Source: an uncultured Draconibacterium sp. (GTDB taxonomy: Bacteria; Bacteroidota; Bacteroidia; Bacteroidales; Prolixibacteraceae). From it: 64,000 nucleotides of DNA. Of this stretch, positions 24,516 through 33,424 are shown piece by piece (within the stretch, counting starts at the first letter, position 1; each line of letters begins with the position of its first letter). The notes under the pieces were generated by a model. The model did no database searches, was not told the origin of the DNA, and saw nothing but the letters and a program-made list of their open reading frames with translations. The stretch is from NCBI RefSeq assembly GCF_963675065.1, contig NZ_OY775906.1, positions 3,326,001-3,390,000 on the forward strand, given 5' to 3'. A program made the translations under genes and the position numbers.

Positions 24516-25031
24516 ATGAACACCAACTCCGTAGAGTTTTTTAATGCAAAAGACGACGAGAAATTCCCTGAAACCAGTGCCATAATAATCGCAGCCTGGC
24601 GCTTGTCGAATTCCGAAAATATCGGCAAGATCATTCGGCTGGCTCATAATCTGGGAGCTCAGGAAGTTTTATTTGTTCGTGAATCGGAAAATCATCGGGA
24701 ATCGAAGATTAAAAAGACCGCTGGTTTTTCGTACAACCAGATGAATTGGCGCTTTATTTCAGAAAACGATTTTATTGAAATATTGAGTACCGGTTATCAA
24801 CTCACCATTGTGGAAACCTGCGATGGAGCCACAAATATTTACCGTGAAAAATTGCCACAAAAAACCATTCTACTTGCCGGTAGCGAATCGCACGGCCTCC
24901 CTGAAAACATTATTAAAATGGCCAACAAAAGTGTTTATATCCCAATGCCGGGAGGATGCAAATCGTTAAATATTTCTAATGCATTATCGGTCGCGGCATT
25001 CGAGTGGTATCGCCAGCAGACTTTTGTATAA
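24516..25031 (+). CDS. TrmH/SpoU-family RNA 2'-O-methyltransferase
   Basis: 171 residues. The three SPOUT motifs are visible: motif 1 AAWRLSNSENIGKIIRLAHNLGAQEVLFV, motif 2 ILLAGSESHGLPENII, motif 3 YIPMPGGCKSLNISNALSVAAFEWYRQ. These form the trefoil-knot SAM site. It modifies a tRNA or rRNA ribose; the target is not predictable. The protein lacks the N-terminal substrate-binding domain of rRNA-specific members (TsnR/RlmB), which suggests a TrmL- or TrmH-like tRNA enzyme, an inference from size only. Confidence 0.88.
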   Translation: MNTNSVEFFNAKDDEKFPETSAIIIAAWRLSNSENIGKIIRLAHNLGAQEVLFVRESENHRESKIKKTAGFSYNQMNWRFISENDFIEILSTGYQLTIVETCDGATNIYREKLPQKTILLAGSESHGLPENIIKMANKSVYIPMPGGCKSLNISNALSVAAFEWYRQQTFV

Positions 25032-25119
25032 AAAAAGCGATCTTATTGCCGATTAAATGGTTCGCATTTTACAAAATTGAATTAACCTTAACTTAATGCT
25101 CATAATTATAGATTTTTTC

Positions 25120-25127
25120 TATCTTTA
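25120..25127 (+). promoter_or_regulatory. Near -7 box (TATCTTTA) of oxyR
   Basis: Seven of eight matches to TAnnTTTG, 21 bp before the oxyR ATG. Confidence 0.35.
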
Positions 25128-25148
25128 AATCAAAAATCAACTTACGCC

Positions 25149-26090
25149 ATGATTACCCTAACCCAATTAGAGTATATAGTTGCCGTTGACACCCATCGTC
25201 ATTTTGGCAAAGCTGCCGAGTCTTGTTTTATAACTCAGCCAACACTTTCCATGCAAATTAAAAAGCTGGAAGAAGACCTCGAGATTATTATTTTCGACAG
25301 AAGTAAACAACCGCTTATCCCAACGGATGTTGGGGTTCGAATTATTGAACAGGCGCGGGTGGTTTTAAAACAGTCTGAAGAAATTAACAACATCGTAAAA
25401 GACCATAAAAACCTGGTTTCAGGAATGTTACGCATTGGAATTATTCCAACATTGGCACCCTATTTACTTCCTATTTTTGTTGGAAATTACAAAAAGAAAT
25501 ATCCAAATATTTTCATTAAAGTGGTGGAAGCAACCACCGAAAATATTATCAATCTTTTGCACAAAGACCTTATCGACGTTGGTATTCTGGTAACTCCTCT
25601 TCATGAAGAAAAGATACTTGAAAAGCCGTTGTTCTACGAGGAAATGCTTATTTATGCCAACAGCGGACACAAATTGCATAAGCAAAAAGTAATTACGGTT
25701 GAAGACATTGCAACACCGGAAATTTGGCTGTTGAGCGACGGACATTGTTTCCGCGACCAGGTAATCAACCTGTGTTCGTACCTGGGAACTACCGATAGCC
25801 AGTTGCCATTTCACTTTGAAGCCGGATCGCTTGAAACATTGATGAACATAGTTGACCGTGAAGGAGGAATAACACTTATTCCGGAGTTGGCAAAAGCTAC
25901 CATGTCGCAAAAAAGAGCTTACAACGTGGAGAATTTCACCAACATAAAACCACTGCGTGAAGTTAGCCTGGTATATTCGCGGCACTATGCAAAACACAAG
26001 TTGATCAACCTGCTTTGGCGCGAAATTAAAGATTCGGTTCCGGAAGAGTTACAAGACGAAAACCGGGGAACTATTGTAGAATGGCGCTAG
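25149..26090 (+). CDS. oxyR: Hydrogen-peroxide-inducible activator OxyR (LysR family)
   Basis: 313 residues. The winged helix is MITLTQLEYIVAVDTHRHFGKAAESC...TQPTLSMQIKKLEEDL, as in OxyR. The peroxide-sensing cysteines are conserved: GHCFRDQVINLC gives C200 and C209, the counterparts of E. coli C199 and C208, with the resolving spacing of nine residues intact. Known role: peroxide forms the disulfide and switches on catalase, Dps and alkyl hydroperoxide reductase genes. No target gene stands next to it here. A near -7 box lies just upstream. Confidence 0.92.
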   Translation: MITLTQLEYIVAVDTHRHFGKAAESCFITQPTLSMQIKKLEEDLEIIIFDRSKQPLIPTDVGVRIIEQARVVLKQSEEINNIVKDHKNLVSGMLRIGIIPTLAPYLLPIFVGNYKKKYPNIFIKVVEATTENIINLLHKDLIDVGILVTPLHEEKILEKPLFYEEMLIYANSGHKLHKQKVITVEDIATPEIWLLSDGHCFRDQVINLCSYLGTTDSQLPFHFEAGSLETLMNIVDREGGITLIPELAKATMSQKRAYNVENFTNIKPLREVSLVYSRHYAKHKLINLLWREIKDSVPEELQDENRGTIVEWR

Positions 26091-26137
26091 AGTAAAATTC
26101 ATTATTCGGAGAATACTGAACAGGAATGAATGTTTTC

Positions 26138-26251
26138 TTACATCCCCTTCTTTTCCCCTTCAAAGGGGAATTCTCCCTAATCCAGTGCAGCAGAATCTGG
26201 GTCGTCCTCCTTTTGAAGGAGGTGGCTGACGAAGGAAGCCGGAGGATGTAA
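26138..26251. repeat. Palindromic interspersed repeat with terminal inverted repeats
   Basis: Eight-base perfect ends TTACATCC (26138-26145) and GGATGTAA (26244-26251), with inner hairpins CCCCTTCAAAGGGG and CCTCCTTTTGAAGGAGG. The plan resembles elements at 9397-9488 and possibly 63957-64000. Non-coding, between oxyR and tRNA-Leu. Confidence 0.65.
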
Positions 26252-26341
26252 TTGAAAGGTCAATATTTTCAAAAAAGGAGGTTCAGAATCAATTATTGAT
26301 TGTTAAATAAAACTTACTTCCGAATTTTTCTTTCGGAATTT

Positions 26342-26371
26342 ATTGCAAAATAAATATTTTATATATCTTTG
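26342..26371 (+). promoter_or_regulatory. Housekeeping promoter of tRNA-Leu (ATTG-N18-TATCTTTG)
   Basis: TATCTTTG at 26364-26371 fits TAnnTTTG exactly with ATTG at 26342-26345 as -33. The tRNA begins 12 bp after the box. Confidence 0.6.
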
Positions 26372-26382
26372 CGCCGCAATTC

Positions 26383-26464
26383 GCGGATGTGGCGGAATTG
26401 GTAGACGCGCTAGACTTAGGATCTAGTGCCTTATGGCGTGGGGGTTCGAGTCCCTTCATCCGCA
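26383..26464 (+). tRNA. tRNA-Leu (anticodon TAG)
   Basis: Class II tRNA: acceptor GCGGATG pairs with CATCCGC, anticodon stem CTAGA/TCTAG with loop CTTAGGA and anticodon TAG at 26417-26419, a long variable arm and T-arm GGGGGTTCGAGTCCCTT. The discriminator is A; CCA is not encoded. An open frame runs through it into trigger factor and must not be taken as coding. Confidence 0.95.
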
Positions 26465-26467
26465 CTC

Positions 26468-26515
26468 AAAAAACCGCCGACCTTAATTTTAAAAAGGGTT
26501 GGCGTTTTTTGCATT
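26468..26515 (+). terminator. Probable terminator between tRNA-Leu and tig
   Basis: AAAAAACCGCCGACC and GGGTTGGCGTTTTTT form an imperfect stem followed by a T-rich tract. It may attenuate read-through into tig. Confidence 0.5.
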
Positions 26516-26541
26516 TTAGGGGTATAAATAAATTTATCATC

Positions 26542-27903
26542 ATGAATATTAATTTAGAGAACATCGACCAGGTTAATGCGGTTATCAATCTTACCATCGA
26601 GAAGACTGACTATGAAAAACAAGTTGCCGATGTTTTAAAAGACTATCGTCAAAAAGCTACAATTCCAGGATTCCGCCCCGGTAAAGTTCCGGCAGGCCTT
26701 ATCAAAAAAAGATTTGGAACAGCGGTTTTGGTTGAAGAAATAAATAAACTGATCTCTCAAAACCTGTCGAAATACATGATTGATGAAAAACTTCCTGTAC
26801 TTGGCGAACCAATGCCAAATGAGGAAAAGCAAAAACCAATCGACTGGGAAAAAGATGAGTCGTTTGAATTTGTTTTCGACGTAGCTTTGTCTCCAGAAGT
26901 AAATGTTTCACTAGACAAACGCAACAAATACACTTATTACAACATTGCCGTTTCAGACGACATGATTCAGCAACAGGTTGACATGGCAGCTTCTCAACTA
27001 GGAGAAAATGTTCCTGCCGAAGAAGCAAAAGAAGACAGCACTGTTCGCGGTAATTTTGTTCAGCTTGATGCTGAAGGCAACGAAGTTGAAGGAGGAATTG
27101 CTCCTGAAGGTGTTCTTCTTGCGGTTGACAAAATTAAAGACGAAGAAGTTAAAAATGCATTTGTTGGTTGCAAAAAAGACGACATTATCGTTTTCAACCC
27201 GATAAAAGCTTTCGAAAATAACCACGAAGTTGCGCACATGCTTAACATTAAGCCTGAAGAAGCCGAAACTTTGGAAAGCGATTTCAGATACACAGTTACT
27301 GAAATTCTTCAATTCCAAAAAGCTGAATTGAACGAAGAGTTGTTCAAAAAACTTTACGGTGAAGAAACAGAAATTAAAACGCTTGACGATTTCAAAGCAA
27401 AAATTAAAGAAGACCTGGCGAAAAACCTGGTATTCTCATCAGACCATAAATTTGCATTAGACACACGCGATGCGCTGGTTGAAAAGACTGAGCTGGAAAT
27501 GCCTGAGGAATTTTTAAAGCGTTGGTTGGTGGCTGTAAACAAAGAATTAACACAGGAGCAAATCGAAAACGAATTCCCTGCATTTATTCTTGATTTAAAA
27601 TGGCAGTTGATTAAAGATACCATCGCAAAAGAAAACGAATTGAAAGTTGAAGCTGAAGAGGCTGAAGACTTTGCCAAAAAAATGGCGATGGCACAGTTCC
27701 AGCAGTACGGAATCAACGATGCACCAGAGGAGCAGCTGGAGTCGTTTGCCAAAATGATGCTTGAAAAACCTGAAGAAAAAGAACGCATCTACAAAAAATT
27801 GTTGGAAGACAAAGTGGTAGAAGTTGTAAAGGAAAAAGTTACGATTCAGGAAGAAGAAGTATCGCAGGAAAAATTCAACGAAATGATGCAAGACGCTCAA
27901 TAG
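26542..27903 (+). CDS. tig: Trigger factor
   Basis: 453 residues from the ATG at 26542. The frame is open upstream through the tRNA, but MNINLENIDQVNAVINLTIEK is the natural start. The ribosome-binding signature is in YRQKATIPGFRPGKVPAGLIKKRFG (GFRPGK conserved). The C-terminal chaperone arms are Glu/Lys-rich. The central region is shorter and more divergent than the FKBP-type domain of E. coli Tig, as usual in Bacteroidota. It folds nascent chains at the ribosome exit. clpP-clpX follow, a conserved order across bacteria. Confidence 0.92.
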   Translation: MNINLENIDQVNAVINLTIEKTDYEKQVADVLKDYRQKATIPGFRPGKVPAGLIKKRFGTAVLVEEINKLISQNLSKYMIDEKLPVLGEPMPNEEKQKPIDWEKDESFEFVFDVALSPEVNVSLDKRNKYTYYNIAVSDDMIQQQVDMAASQLGENVPAEEAKEDSTVRGNFVQLDAEGNEVEGGIAPEGVLLAVDKIKDEEVKNAFVGCKKDDIIVFNPIKAFENNHEVAHMLNIKPEEAETLESDFRYTVTEILQFQKAELNEELFKKLYGEETEIKTLDDFKAKIKEDLAKNLVFSSDHKFALDTRDALVEKTELEMPEEFLKRWLVAVNKELTQEQIENEFPAFILDLKWQLIKDTIAKENELKVEAEEAEDFAKKMAMAQFQQYGINDAPEEQLESFAKMMLEKPEEKERIYKKLLEDKVVEVVKEKVTIQEEEVSQEKFNEMMQDAQ

Positions 27904-27957
27904 AGCTTGCAATCATCTGAAAATATTTTGCTGAGTGTTTCAGCATGAATCTTTTTT

Positions 27958-27997
27958 ATAACTTTGTAAATCGTGATAAACGTATTTACAAAGTTAT
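27958..27997. promoter_or_regulatory. Perfect 14-bp inverted repeat with embedded -7 box before clpP
   Basis: ATAACTTTGTAAAT (27958-27971) and ATTTACAAAGTTAT (27984-27997) are exact complements around a 12-base loop and the plus strand continues with seven T. The left arm contains TAACTTTG (27959-27966), an exact TAnnTTTG box. It may be a tig terminator, the clpP promoter, or an operator overlapping both. Confidence 0.6.
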
Positions 27998-28020
27998 TTT
28001 TTTACAAGCACTTATAAAAA

Positions 28021-28695
28021 ATGGACAACAACGAATTTAGAAAATACGCAACTAAGCATGCAGGTATCAGCAGCTTAACAATGGACAGGTATACATCGGC
28101 CTACAGCAATTATATTTCGCCAACAATTATCGAAGAGCGTCAGTTAAACGTAGCATCAATGGATGTGTTTTCACGTTTGATGATGGATCGTATTATTTTT
28201 CTTGGCGTACCAATCGACGATACTGTAGCTAACATTATTCAGGCCCAATTGCTGTTCCTCGAGTCAACAGATCCGTCGAAAGACATTCAGATCTATTTTA
28301 ACTCGCCGGGAGGTTCTGTTTATGCCGGATTAGGCATTTACGACACCATGCAATACATTTCGGCCGATGTTGCTACTATTTGTACAGGGATGGCCGCATC
28401 GATGGCCGCAGTGTTGATGACAGCCGGACAAAAAGGGAAACGTTCTGCGTTAACACATTCACGAATAATGATCCACCAACCAATGGGCGGTGCTCAGGGG
28501 CAGGCTTCTGATATTGAAATCACTGCCCGCGAGATCATGAAGATCAAAAAAGAATTGTACACCATTATTGCCAACCACTCAGGACAAACGTTAGAACAAA
28601 TCGAAAAAGACTCAGACCGTGACTACTGGATGACCGCACAGGAAGCAGTAGACTATGGTATGATTGATGAAATTTTAGTTAGAAATAACAAATAA
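28021..28695 (+). CDS. clpP: ATP-dependent Clp protease proteolytic subunit
   Basis: 224 residues. The catalytic triad is readable: Ser in CTGMAASMAAVLMTAG, His in LTHSRIMIHQPMGG and Asp in KDSDRDYWMTAQEAVDYGMID. NSPGGSVYAGLGIYDTMQ is the oligomer and handle region. A propeptide of about 40 residues precedes the family start and probably is removed. The clpX ATG overlaps its stop codon by one base (TAATG), so the two subunits are translated together. Confidence 0.96.
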   Translation: MDNNEFRKYATKHAGISSLTMDRYTSAYSNYISPTIIEERQLNVASMDVFSRLMMDRIIFLGVPIDDTVANIIQAQLLFLESTDPSKDIQIYFNSPGGSVYAGLGIYDTMQYISADVATICTGMAASMAAVLMTAGQKGKRSALTHSRIMIHQPMGGAQGQASDIEITAREIMKIKKELYTIIANHSGQTLEQIEKDSDRDYWMTAQEAVDYGMIDEILVRNNK

Positions 28696-29927
28696 TGTCA
28701 GATAAAGAAAAGATGGACAAGTGTTCGTTTTGCGGACGGGAAAAGAAAGAGGTAAATCTTTTGATTGCAGGGATTGACGGACACATTTGCGACCGTTGCG
28801 CCGATCAGGCTCATTCGATTATCCAGGAGGAGGTGAAAACTTCAAGCTCTTTCGATTTGGATGACATCAAACTGCTTAAGCCAAAAGAGATCAAGGATTT
28901 TCTTGATCAATATGTTATCGGACAAGATCGCGCCAAACGTGTGCTTTCGGTTTCGGTTTATAATCATTATAAACGACTGACACAGAAAGTTGATGATGAT
29001 GAAACAGAGATTGAAAAGTCGAATATTATTCTGGTTGGCGAAACCGGTACCGGTAAAACCTTACTGGCACGTACAATTGCAAAAATGTTGCATGTTCCGT
29101 TTACGATTGTCGATGCAACTGTACTTACAGAAGCTGGTTATGTTGGCGAAGACATTGAAAGTTTGCTAACACGCCTGTTACAAGCTGCCGACTACAACGT
29201 TGAAGCTGCCGAGCGCGGAATTGTATTTGTAGACGAAATTGACAAGATCGCACGTAAAAGCGATAATCCATCGATTACACGCGATGTTTCAGGCGAAGGT
29301 GTTCAGCAAGGTTTGTTAAAACTTCTGGAAGGTTCGATTGTAAATGTTCCGCCGCAAGGAGGACGTAAACACCCGGAACAAAAGCTTATTCCTGTTGATA
29401 CCAAAAATATATTGTTTGTTTGCGGTGGCGCGTTTGATGGTATTGAGCGCAAAATTGCCAACCGCCTAAATACAAAAGTTATTGGTTACAGCGCTGCAAA
29501 AGATGCCGACCGCATCGAACGCGAAAACCTGCTTCAGTATGTTTCGCCACAGGATTTAAAATCATTCGGGCTGATTCCGGAAATCATCGGTCGTTTGCCA
29601 GTGCTTACTTACCTTAATCCTTTAGACAAAGAAACACTGCGCAGCATTTTAACCGAGCCAAAGAATGCGGTTATCAAGCAGTACAAAAAGCTGTTTAAAC
29701 TGGATGAAATAGAGTTGAAATTTGACGAAGAGGCCCTGGAATACATCGTTGACAAGGCAATTGAATTTAAACTCGGCGCACGTGGTTTACGTTCGATTTG
29801 CGAGAACATCATGAACGATGCCATGTTTGATGCTCCTTCAGATGAAATTTCAGAATTGTGCATCACCAGAGAATACGCCGAAAGTCAGATTGACAAATCG
29901 GGTATCCGTCGATTGAAAGCAAGCTAA
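28695..29927 (+). CDS. clpX: ATP-dependent Clp protease ATP-binding subunit ClpX
   Basis: 410 residues. N-terminal zinc-binding domain with CSFCG and CDRC (about 9-36), Walker A VGETGTGKTLLA, Walker B IVFVDEIDKIARK, the pore-loop segment and the IGF-type loop, sensor 2 LGARGLRS. It unfolds tagged substrates for ClpP. Its start overlaps the clpP stop codon. Confidence 0.96.
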   Translation: MSDKEKMDKCSFCGREKKEVNLLIAGIDGHICDRCADQAHSIIQEEVKTSSSFDLDDIKLLKPKEIKDFLDQYVIGQDRAKRVLSVSVYNHYKRLTQKVDDDETEIEKSNIILVGETGTGKTLLARTIAKMLHVPFTIVDATVLTEAGYVGEDIESLLTRLLQAADYNVEAAERGIVFVDEIDKIARKSDNPSITRDVSGEGVQQGLLKLLEGSIVNVPPQGGRKHPEQKLIPVDTKNILFVCGGAFDGIERKIANRLNTKVIGYSAAKDADRIERENLLQYVSPQDLKSFGLIPEIIGRLPVLTYLNPLDKETLRSILTEPKNAVIKQYKKLFKLDEIELKFDEEALEYIVDKAIEFKLGARGLRSICENIMNDAMFDAPSDEISELCITREYAESQIDKSGIRRLKAS

Positions 29928-29948
29928 TAGTACCTAAAATATAGCATT

Positions 29949-29979
29949 AAAAAACCGGGCTTTTTAGTTCGGTTTTTTT
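29949..29979 (+). terminator. Terminator after clpX
   Basis: AAAAAACCGGG and TTCGGTTTTTTT form a hairpin with a T run 20 bp after the clpX stop. The following 210 bp before the fasciclin gene are AT-rich and hold no other feature that I can support. Confidence 0.7.
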
Positions 29980-30188
29980 GTGCTTATAAAACAGTGACAA
30001 ACACCAACCTTGTTATTTTAACTTTCTTTATCATTTACACCAAAACGCCTACCAATAAATCTTTTTAGAAATATTAATTCGTAATATAACACTTTTTGTT
30101 TATTCTTTTCGCTTTTTTATTAAACACTTTAGCGTTTATTTCTGTTTCTCTTGTAAATACATTTTTTAACTCATTAAAATCTAAAACA

Positions 30189-30815
30189 ATGAAAACAGTA
30201 AATTTTAAAAGAATCGTAAGCTTAAGAAATTTAGCATTAGTAGCAGCATTAATTGTAAGTATGGCATTTGTAAGCTGTGAAAAAGAAAATGATGATTACA
30301 TCCCTCAAAGTGAACTTAGTGATGATACCATGTTGAAAGCAGGAAAATCGTTACCTCCGGGTGATGCTTCCATTGCAGCAATTGCAATCGACGCTGGTTT
30401 CTCAGAATTAGTTGGAGCACTCTTTTATGTTGACGAAGAATTAGAAACAGGTTTGGTTGACATGTTTTTGAACGGTACTGACCAGTACACGGTTTTTGCA
30501 CCAACCAACGATGCATTTATGGCTCTTTACGACGCCCTGGGAGTGGAAAGCATTAGCGACCTTCCGGCCGACTTAGTTTTAAATGTTCTATTGTACCATG
30601 TTACTGATGGAAGAAGAGCTGCAAACAGTGTGGTTCCTAAAAAGAATCCGAAAACGATTGAAACCTTGCTCGAAGGTGCAACCTTTAACGTTGACAAAGA
30701 CCTGAAAATATGGGCTGTTGGAAATACCGCAAATTTGGTTCCTCCATACGTTAACATTTCAGCATCAAACGGAATTATCCATGTTATTGATGCAGTTATT
30801 CTGCCAATTGAGTAG
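30189..30815 (+). CDS. Fasciclin (FAS1) domain lipoprotein
   Basis: 208 residues from the ATG at 30189; a longer frame to 30096 is hydrophobic and unlikely. Lipobox ALIVSMAFVSC (Cys27). The FAS1 domain spans about 60-205, with the H1 motif YTVFAPTNDAFMAL, the YH-like LLYHVTDGRRAANSV and the H2 motif GIIHVIDAVILPIE. FAS1 domains mediate adhesion or protein interaction at the cell surface. It appears monocistronic with a clear terminator. Confidence 0.88.
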   Translation: MKTVNFKRIVSLRNLALVAALIVSMAFVSCEKENDDYIPQSELSDDTMLKAGKSLPPGDASIAAIAIDAGFSELVGALFYVDEELETGLVDMFLNGTDQYTVFAPTNDAFMALYDALGVESISDLPADLVLNVLLYHVTDGRRAANSVVPKKNPKTIETLLEGATFNVDKDLKIWAVGNTANLVPPYVNISASNGIIHVIDAVILPIE

Positions 30816-30845
30816 TCTAAAATAATTTCAACGCCATGAAACTTT

Positions 30846-30880
30846 AAAGAAGCGGCTTTTACAAGTCGCTTCTTTTTTTT
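30846..30880 (+). terminator. Terminator after the fasciclin gene
   Basis: AAGAAGCGGCTT / AAGTCGCTTCTT stem followed by eight T. Confidence 0.85.
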
Positions 30881-30982
30881 GTTTACAGATAATTAGTGTT
30901 AATCTTTCTTCAAAAACCTTAAACAGTAGGTTAAGCCTTTTATTTTTTCTATTTTTCCGCGTATTTTTTCGAAAACAAGAAA

Positions 30983-32458
30983 ATGAGCAATTTATCACGC
31001 CGAAAATTTATTGGAACAACAGCAACGGGTATTGCCGGTGCCACAATTCTCCCCTCGAATGTTATCGCAGGTTTGGGGCATAAAGCTCCCAGCGACAAAC
31101 TCAACATTGCCGGAATCGGTGTTGGAGGAAAAGGTTTCACCAACCTGAAATTTATGGAAACCGAAAACATCGTTGCTTTATGCGACGTTGACTGGGACTA
31201 CGCCGGAAGAAACGCATTTGAGCGCTGGTACCGGGCCAAGCAGTACAAGGATTTCAGGGTGATGCTGGAGGAACAGAAAGATATTGATGCAGTGATGATT
31301 GCCACTCCGGATCATACGCACGCCCTGCCGGCATTAATGGTCATGCGCGAAGGCAAACATGTTTTTCTGCAAAAACCATTGACGCATTCGGTTTACGAAT
31401 CGCGTATAATGACCGAAACTGCCCAGCGTTACGGCGTTGCCACACAAATGGGCAACCAGGGAAATTCGGCTGATGGTATCCGGCAAATTTGCGAATGGAT
31501 TTGGGCCGGCACAATTGGCGAGGTCACTCATGTTGATACCTGGACCAACCGCCCGATTTGGCCGCAAGGATTAACACGCCCCGAAAAAAGTAAAAGAGTC
31601 CCAAAAACACTCGATTGGGATTTATTTATCGGACCAGCAAAGTTTACGGAATATAATCCCATTTATCACCCATGGAACTGGCGTGGATGGTGGGATTTTG
31701 GAACCGGAGCACTCGGCGATATGGGATGCCATATTCTCGATCCTGTTTTTAAAGCATTAAACTTACAATATCCGAAAACAGTTGAAGGCAGTTCAACGCC
31801 TTTTAACAACGATTCGGCACCCAATGCAGAGTTTGTCCGTTACGAATTCGATCGTCGCGACAACCTGCCCAAAGTAGCCATGCCCGAAGTTACAGTGCAT
31901 TGGTACGACGGTGGTTTTATGCCTCCCCGCCCCGATGAGTTAAAAGACGGCGAACAAATGGGCGATGATGGTGGCGGTTGTATCTTTTACGGTACCCGCG
32001 GGAAAATAATGTGTGGTACTTACGCTGCAAACCCAACCTTATTGCCAACTTCGGAGATGGCGCATTTTCAGGAACCTGAAAAAACCATCCGACGTATTTC
32101 AAATGCCATGGAAGGTGGCCACGAACAAGACTGGATAAGAGCGTGTAAAGAAAGTAAAGATGCCCGGGTTGAAGCTTCGTCGAACTTTTCTTATGCCGGA
32201 CCATTGAACGAAATGGTTGTTATGGGTGTACTGGCTGTTCGACTGCAAAGCCTCCAGCGCAAACTGGAATGGGACGGGCCAAACATGCGCTTTACAAACA
32301 TCAGCCCGTCGGATACCATCCGCGTATTGAAAAAAGACAATTTTGAAGTGATCAATGGCGATCCTACATTTGATAAACAATACGAAACTTTACCGGCTCA
32401 AAAAATGGCCGAAGAATGGATCAGACACACCTATCGAAGAGGGTGGGAGCAGATTTAG
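30983..32458 (+). CDS. Tat-exported Gfo/Idh/MocA-family oxidoreductase
   Basis: 491 residues. The N-terminus MSNLSRRKFIGTTATGIAGA holds the twin-arginine motif SRRKFIG, so it is folded with its cofactor before export. The Rossmann motif is GIGVGGKGFTNLKF; the conserved EKP-equivalent is KHVFLQKPLTHS, and DMGCHILDPVFKAL carries the putative catalytic residues. These enzymes oxidise or epimerise sugars with bound NAD(P). A sugar-polysaccharide role is inferred. No partner genes are adjacent, but a similar exported epimerase is encoded at 7400. Confidence 0.88.
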   Translation: MSNLSRRKFIGTTATGIAGATILPSNVIAGLGHKAPSDKLNIAGIGVGGKGFTNLKFMETENIVALCDVDWDYAGRNAFERWYRAKQYKDFRVMLEEQKDIDAVMIATPDHTHALPALMVMREGKHVFLQKPLTHSVYESRIMTETAQRYGVATQMGNQGNSADGIRQICEWIWAGTIGEVTHVDTWTNRPIWPQGLTRPEKSKRVPKTLDWDLFIGPAKFTEYNPIYHPWNWRGWWDFGTGALGDMGCHILDPVFKALNLQYPKTVEGSSTPFNNDSAPNAEFVRYEFDRRDNLPKVAMPEVTVHWYDGGFMPPRPDELKDGEQMGDDGGGCIFYGTRGKIMCGTYAANPTLLPTSEMAHFQEPEKTIRRISNAMEGGHEQDWIRACKESKDARVEASSNFSYAGPLNEMVVMGVLAVRLQSLQRKLEWDGPNMRFTNISPSDTIRVLKKDNFEVINGDPTFDKQYETLPAQKMAEEWIRHTYRRGWEQI

Positions 32459-32479
32459 AACAAAAGATTTCAATTTAAA

Positions 32480-32514
32480 TAAAAAGGGATGCCGAATAAA
32501 CGACATCCCTTTTC
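32480..32514. terminator. Bidirectional terminator
   Basis: AAAAAGGGATG (32481-32491) pairs with CATCCCTTTT (32504-32513). T runs occur on both strands; it serves the oxidoreductase and the convergent pyrF. Confidence 0.8.
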
Positions 32515-32534
32515 TATGCTTGTATTTTTACAAT

Positions 32535-33368
32535 CTAAATCAATCCGGCTTCCTGCAGCAATACTTCCATTTCTTTTTGAACTTCTTCAGCTGCTGCTCC
32601 AGCTTTTGCTGCGAAATCAGTTTCCGATGAAGCGTAGATAATTCCACGTGATGAATTCACCAGCAAACCACATTTACTGTTCATTCCGTTTTTGGCTACT
32701 TCCAGCAAGCTTCCACCCTGCGCTCCCACACCGGGCACCAGCAAAAAGTGATCAGGAACGATCGTGCGAATTTCCTTCAGTTTCTCCGCCTTTGTAGCGC
32801 CAACCACATACATCAGGTTTTCTGTGGTTCCCCAGTTTTGCGATGTTTTTAAAACCGATTCGAACAACTTGTCGCCACTTTCTTTGTCTTCGATAAACTG
32901 GAAATCGTAAGCTCCTTTATTCGAAGTCAGCGCCAAAAGAATCACCCATTTGCCGAGGTAAGTCATAAACGGCTTTACCGAATCTTCACCCATGTATGGA
33001 GCAACTGTTACTGCATCAAAATCCTGCTGATCGAAAAATGCCCGTGCATATAAATTCGATGTGTTACCGATATCACCACGTTTGGCATCGGCAATCACAA
33101 AAATTTCAGGGTATTTCGATTTTACATACATCACTGTTTTTTCCAGGCTTTCCACTCCTTTCGATCCCAAACTTTCGTAAAACGCAAGGTTAGGTTTATA
33201 TGCCACCGAATATTCGGCAGTAGCATCAATAATTTCTTTATTGAATGAAAAGATCGGATCTGATGTATCTCTCAGGTGTTGCGGGATTTTTTGAATATCG
33301 GTATCCAAACCAACACACAGGAAACTGCGCTTTTTTTGGATCTGCTCAAATAGTTGCTGTTGATTCAT
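32535..33368 (-). CDS. pyrF: Orotidine 5'-phosphate decarboxylase (type 2)
   Basis: 277 residues. FLCVGLDTDIQKIP is the start of the family, and the active-site motif ADAKRGDIGNTSNLYARAFF shows the D-K-x-x-D catalytic set of PyrF type 2. VPGVGAQGGSL binds the phosphate. It makes UMP from OMP. The gene is followed upstream by prfA across 56 bp that contain a short inverted repeat. Confidence 0.94.
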   Translation of the reverse strand: MNQQQLFEQIQKKRSFLCVGLDTDIQKIPQHLRDTSDPIFSFNKEIIDATAEYSVAYKPNLAFYESLGSKGVESLEKTVMYVKSKYPEIFVIADAKRGDIGNTSNLYARAFFDQQDFDAVTVAPYMGEDSVKPFMTYLGKWVILLALTSNKGAYDFQFIEDKESGDKLFESVLKTSQNWGTTENLMYVVGATKAEKLKEIRTIVPDHFLLVPGVGAQGGSLLEVAKNGMNSKCGLLVNSSRGIIYASSETDFAAKAGAAAEEVQKEMEVLLQEAGLI

Positions 33369-33369
33369 G

Positions 33370-33419
33370 ATAAAATAGTCGGAAGCCGGAAGACCGAAGT
33401 CCGATGACTCCCATTTTAT
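33370..33419. repeat. Inverted repeat between prfA and pyrF
   Basis: ATAAAATAGTCGGA and TCCGATGAC...ATTTTAT are imperfect complements flanking a core with GGAAGCCGGAAGACC. Function unknown. Confidence 0.4.
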
Positions 33420-33424
33420 TGTTT

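Noticed and set aside
26389..26541. N-terminal extension of the trigger factor frame beginning MAELVDALDLGSS
   Set aside because: These codons are the tRNA-Leu gene read in frame, plus its terminator. The real start is ATG 26542.
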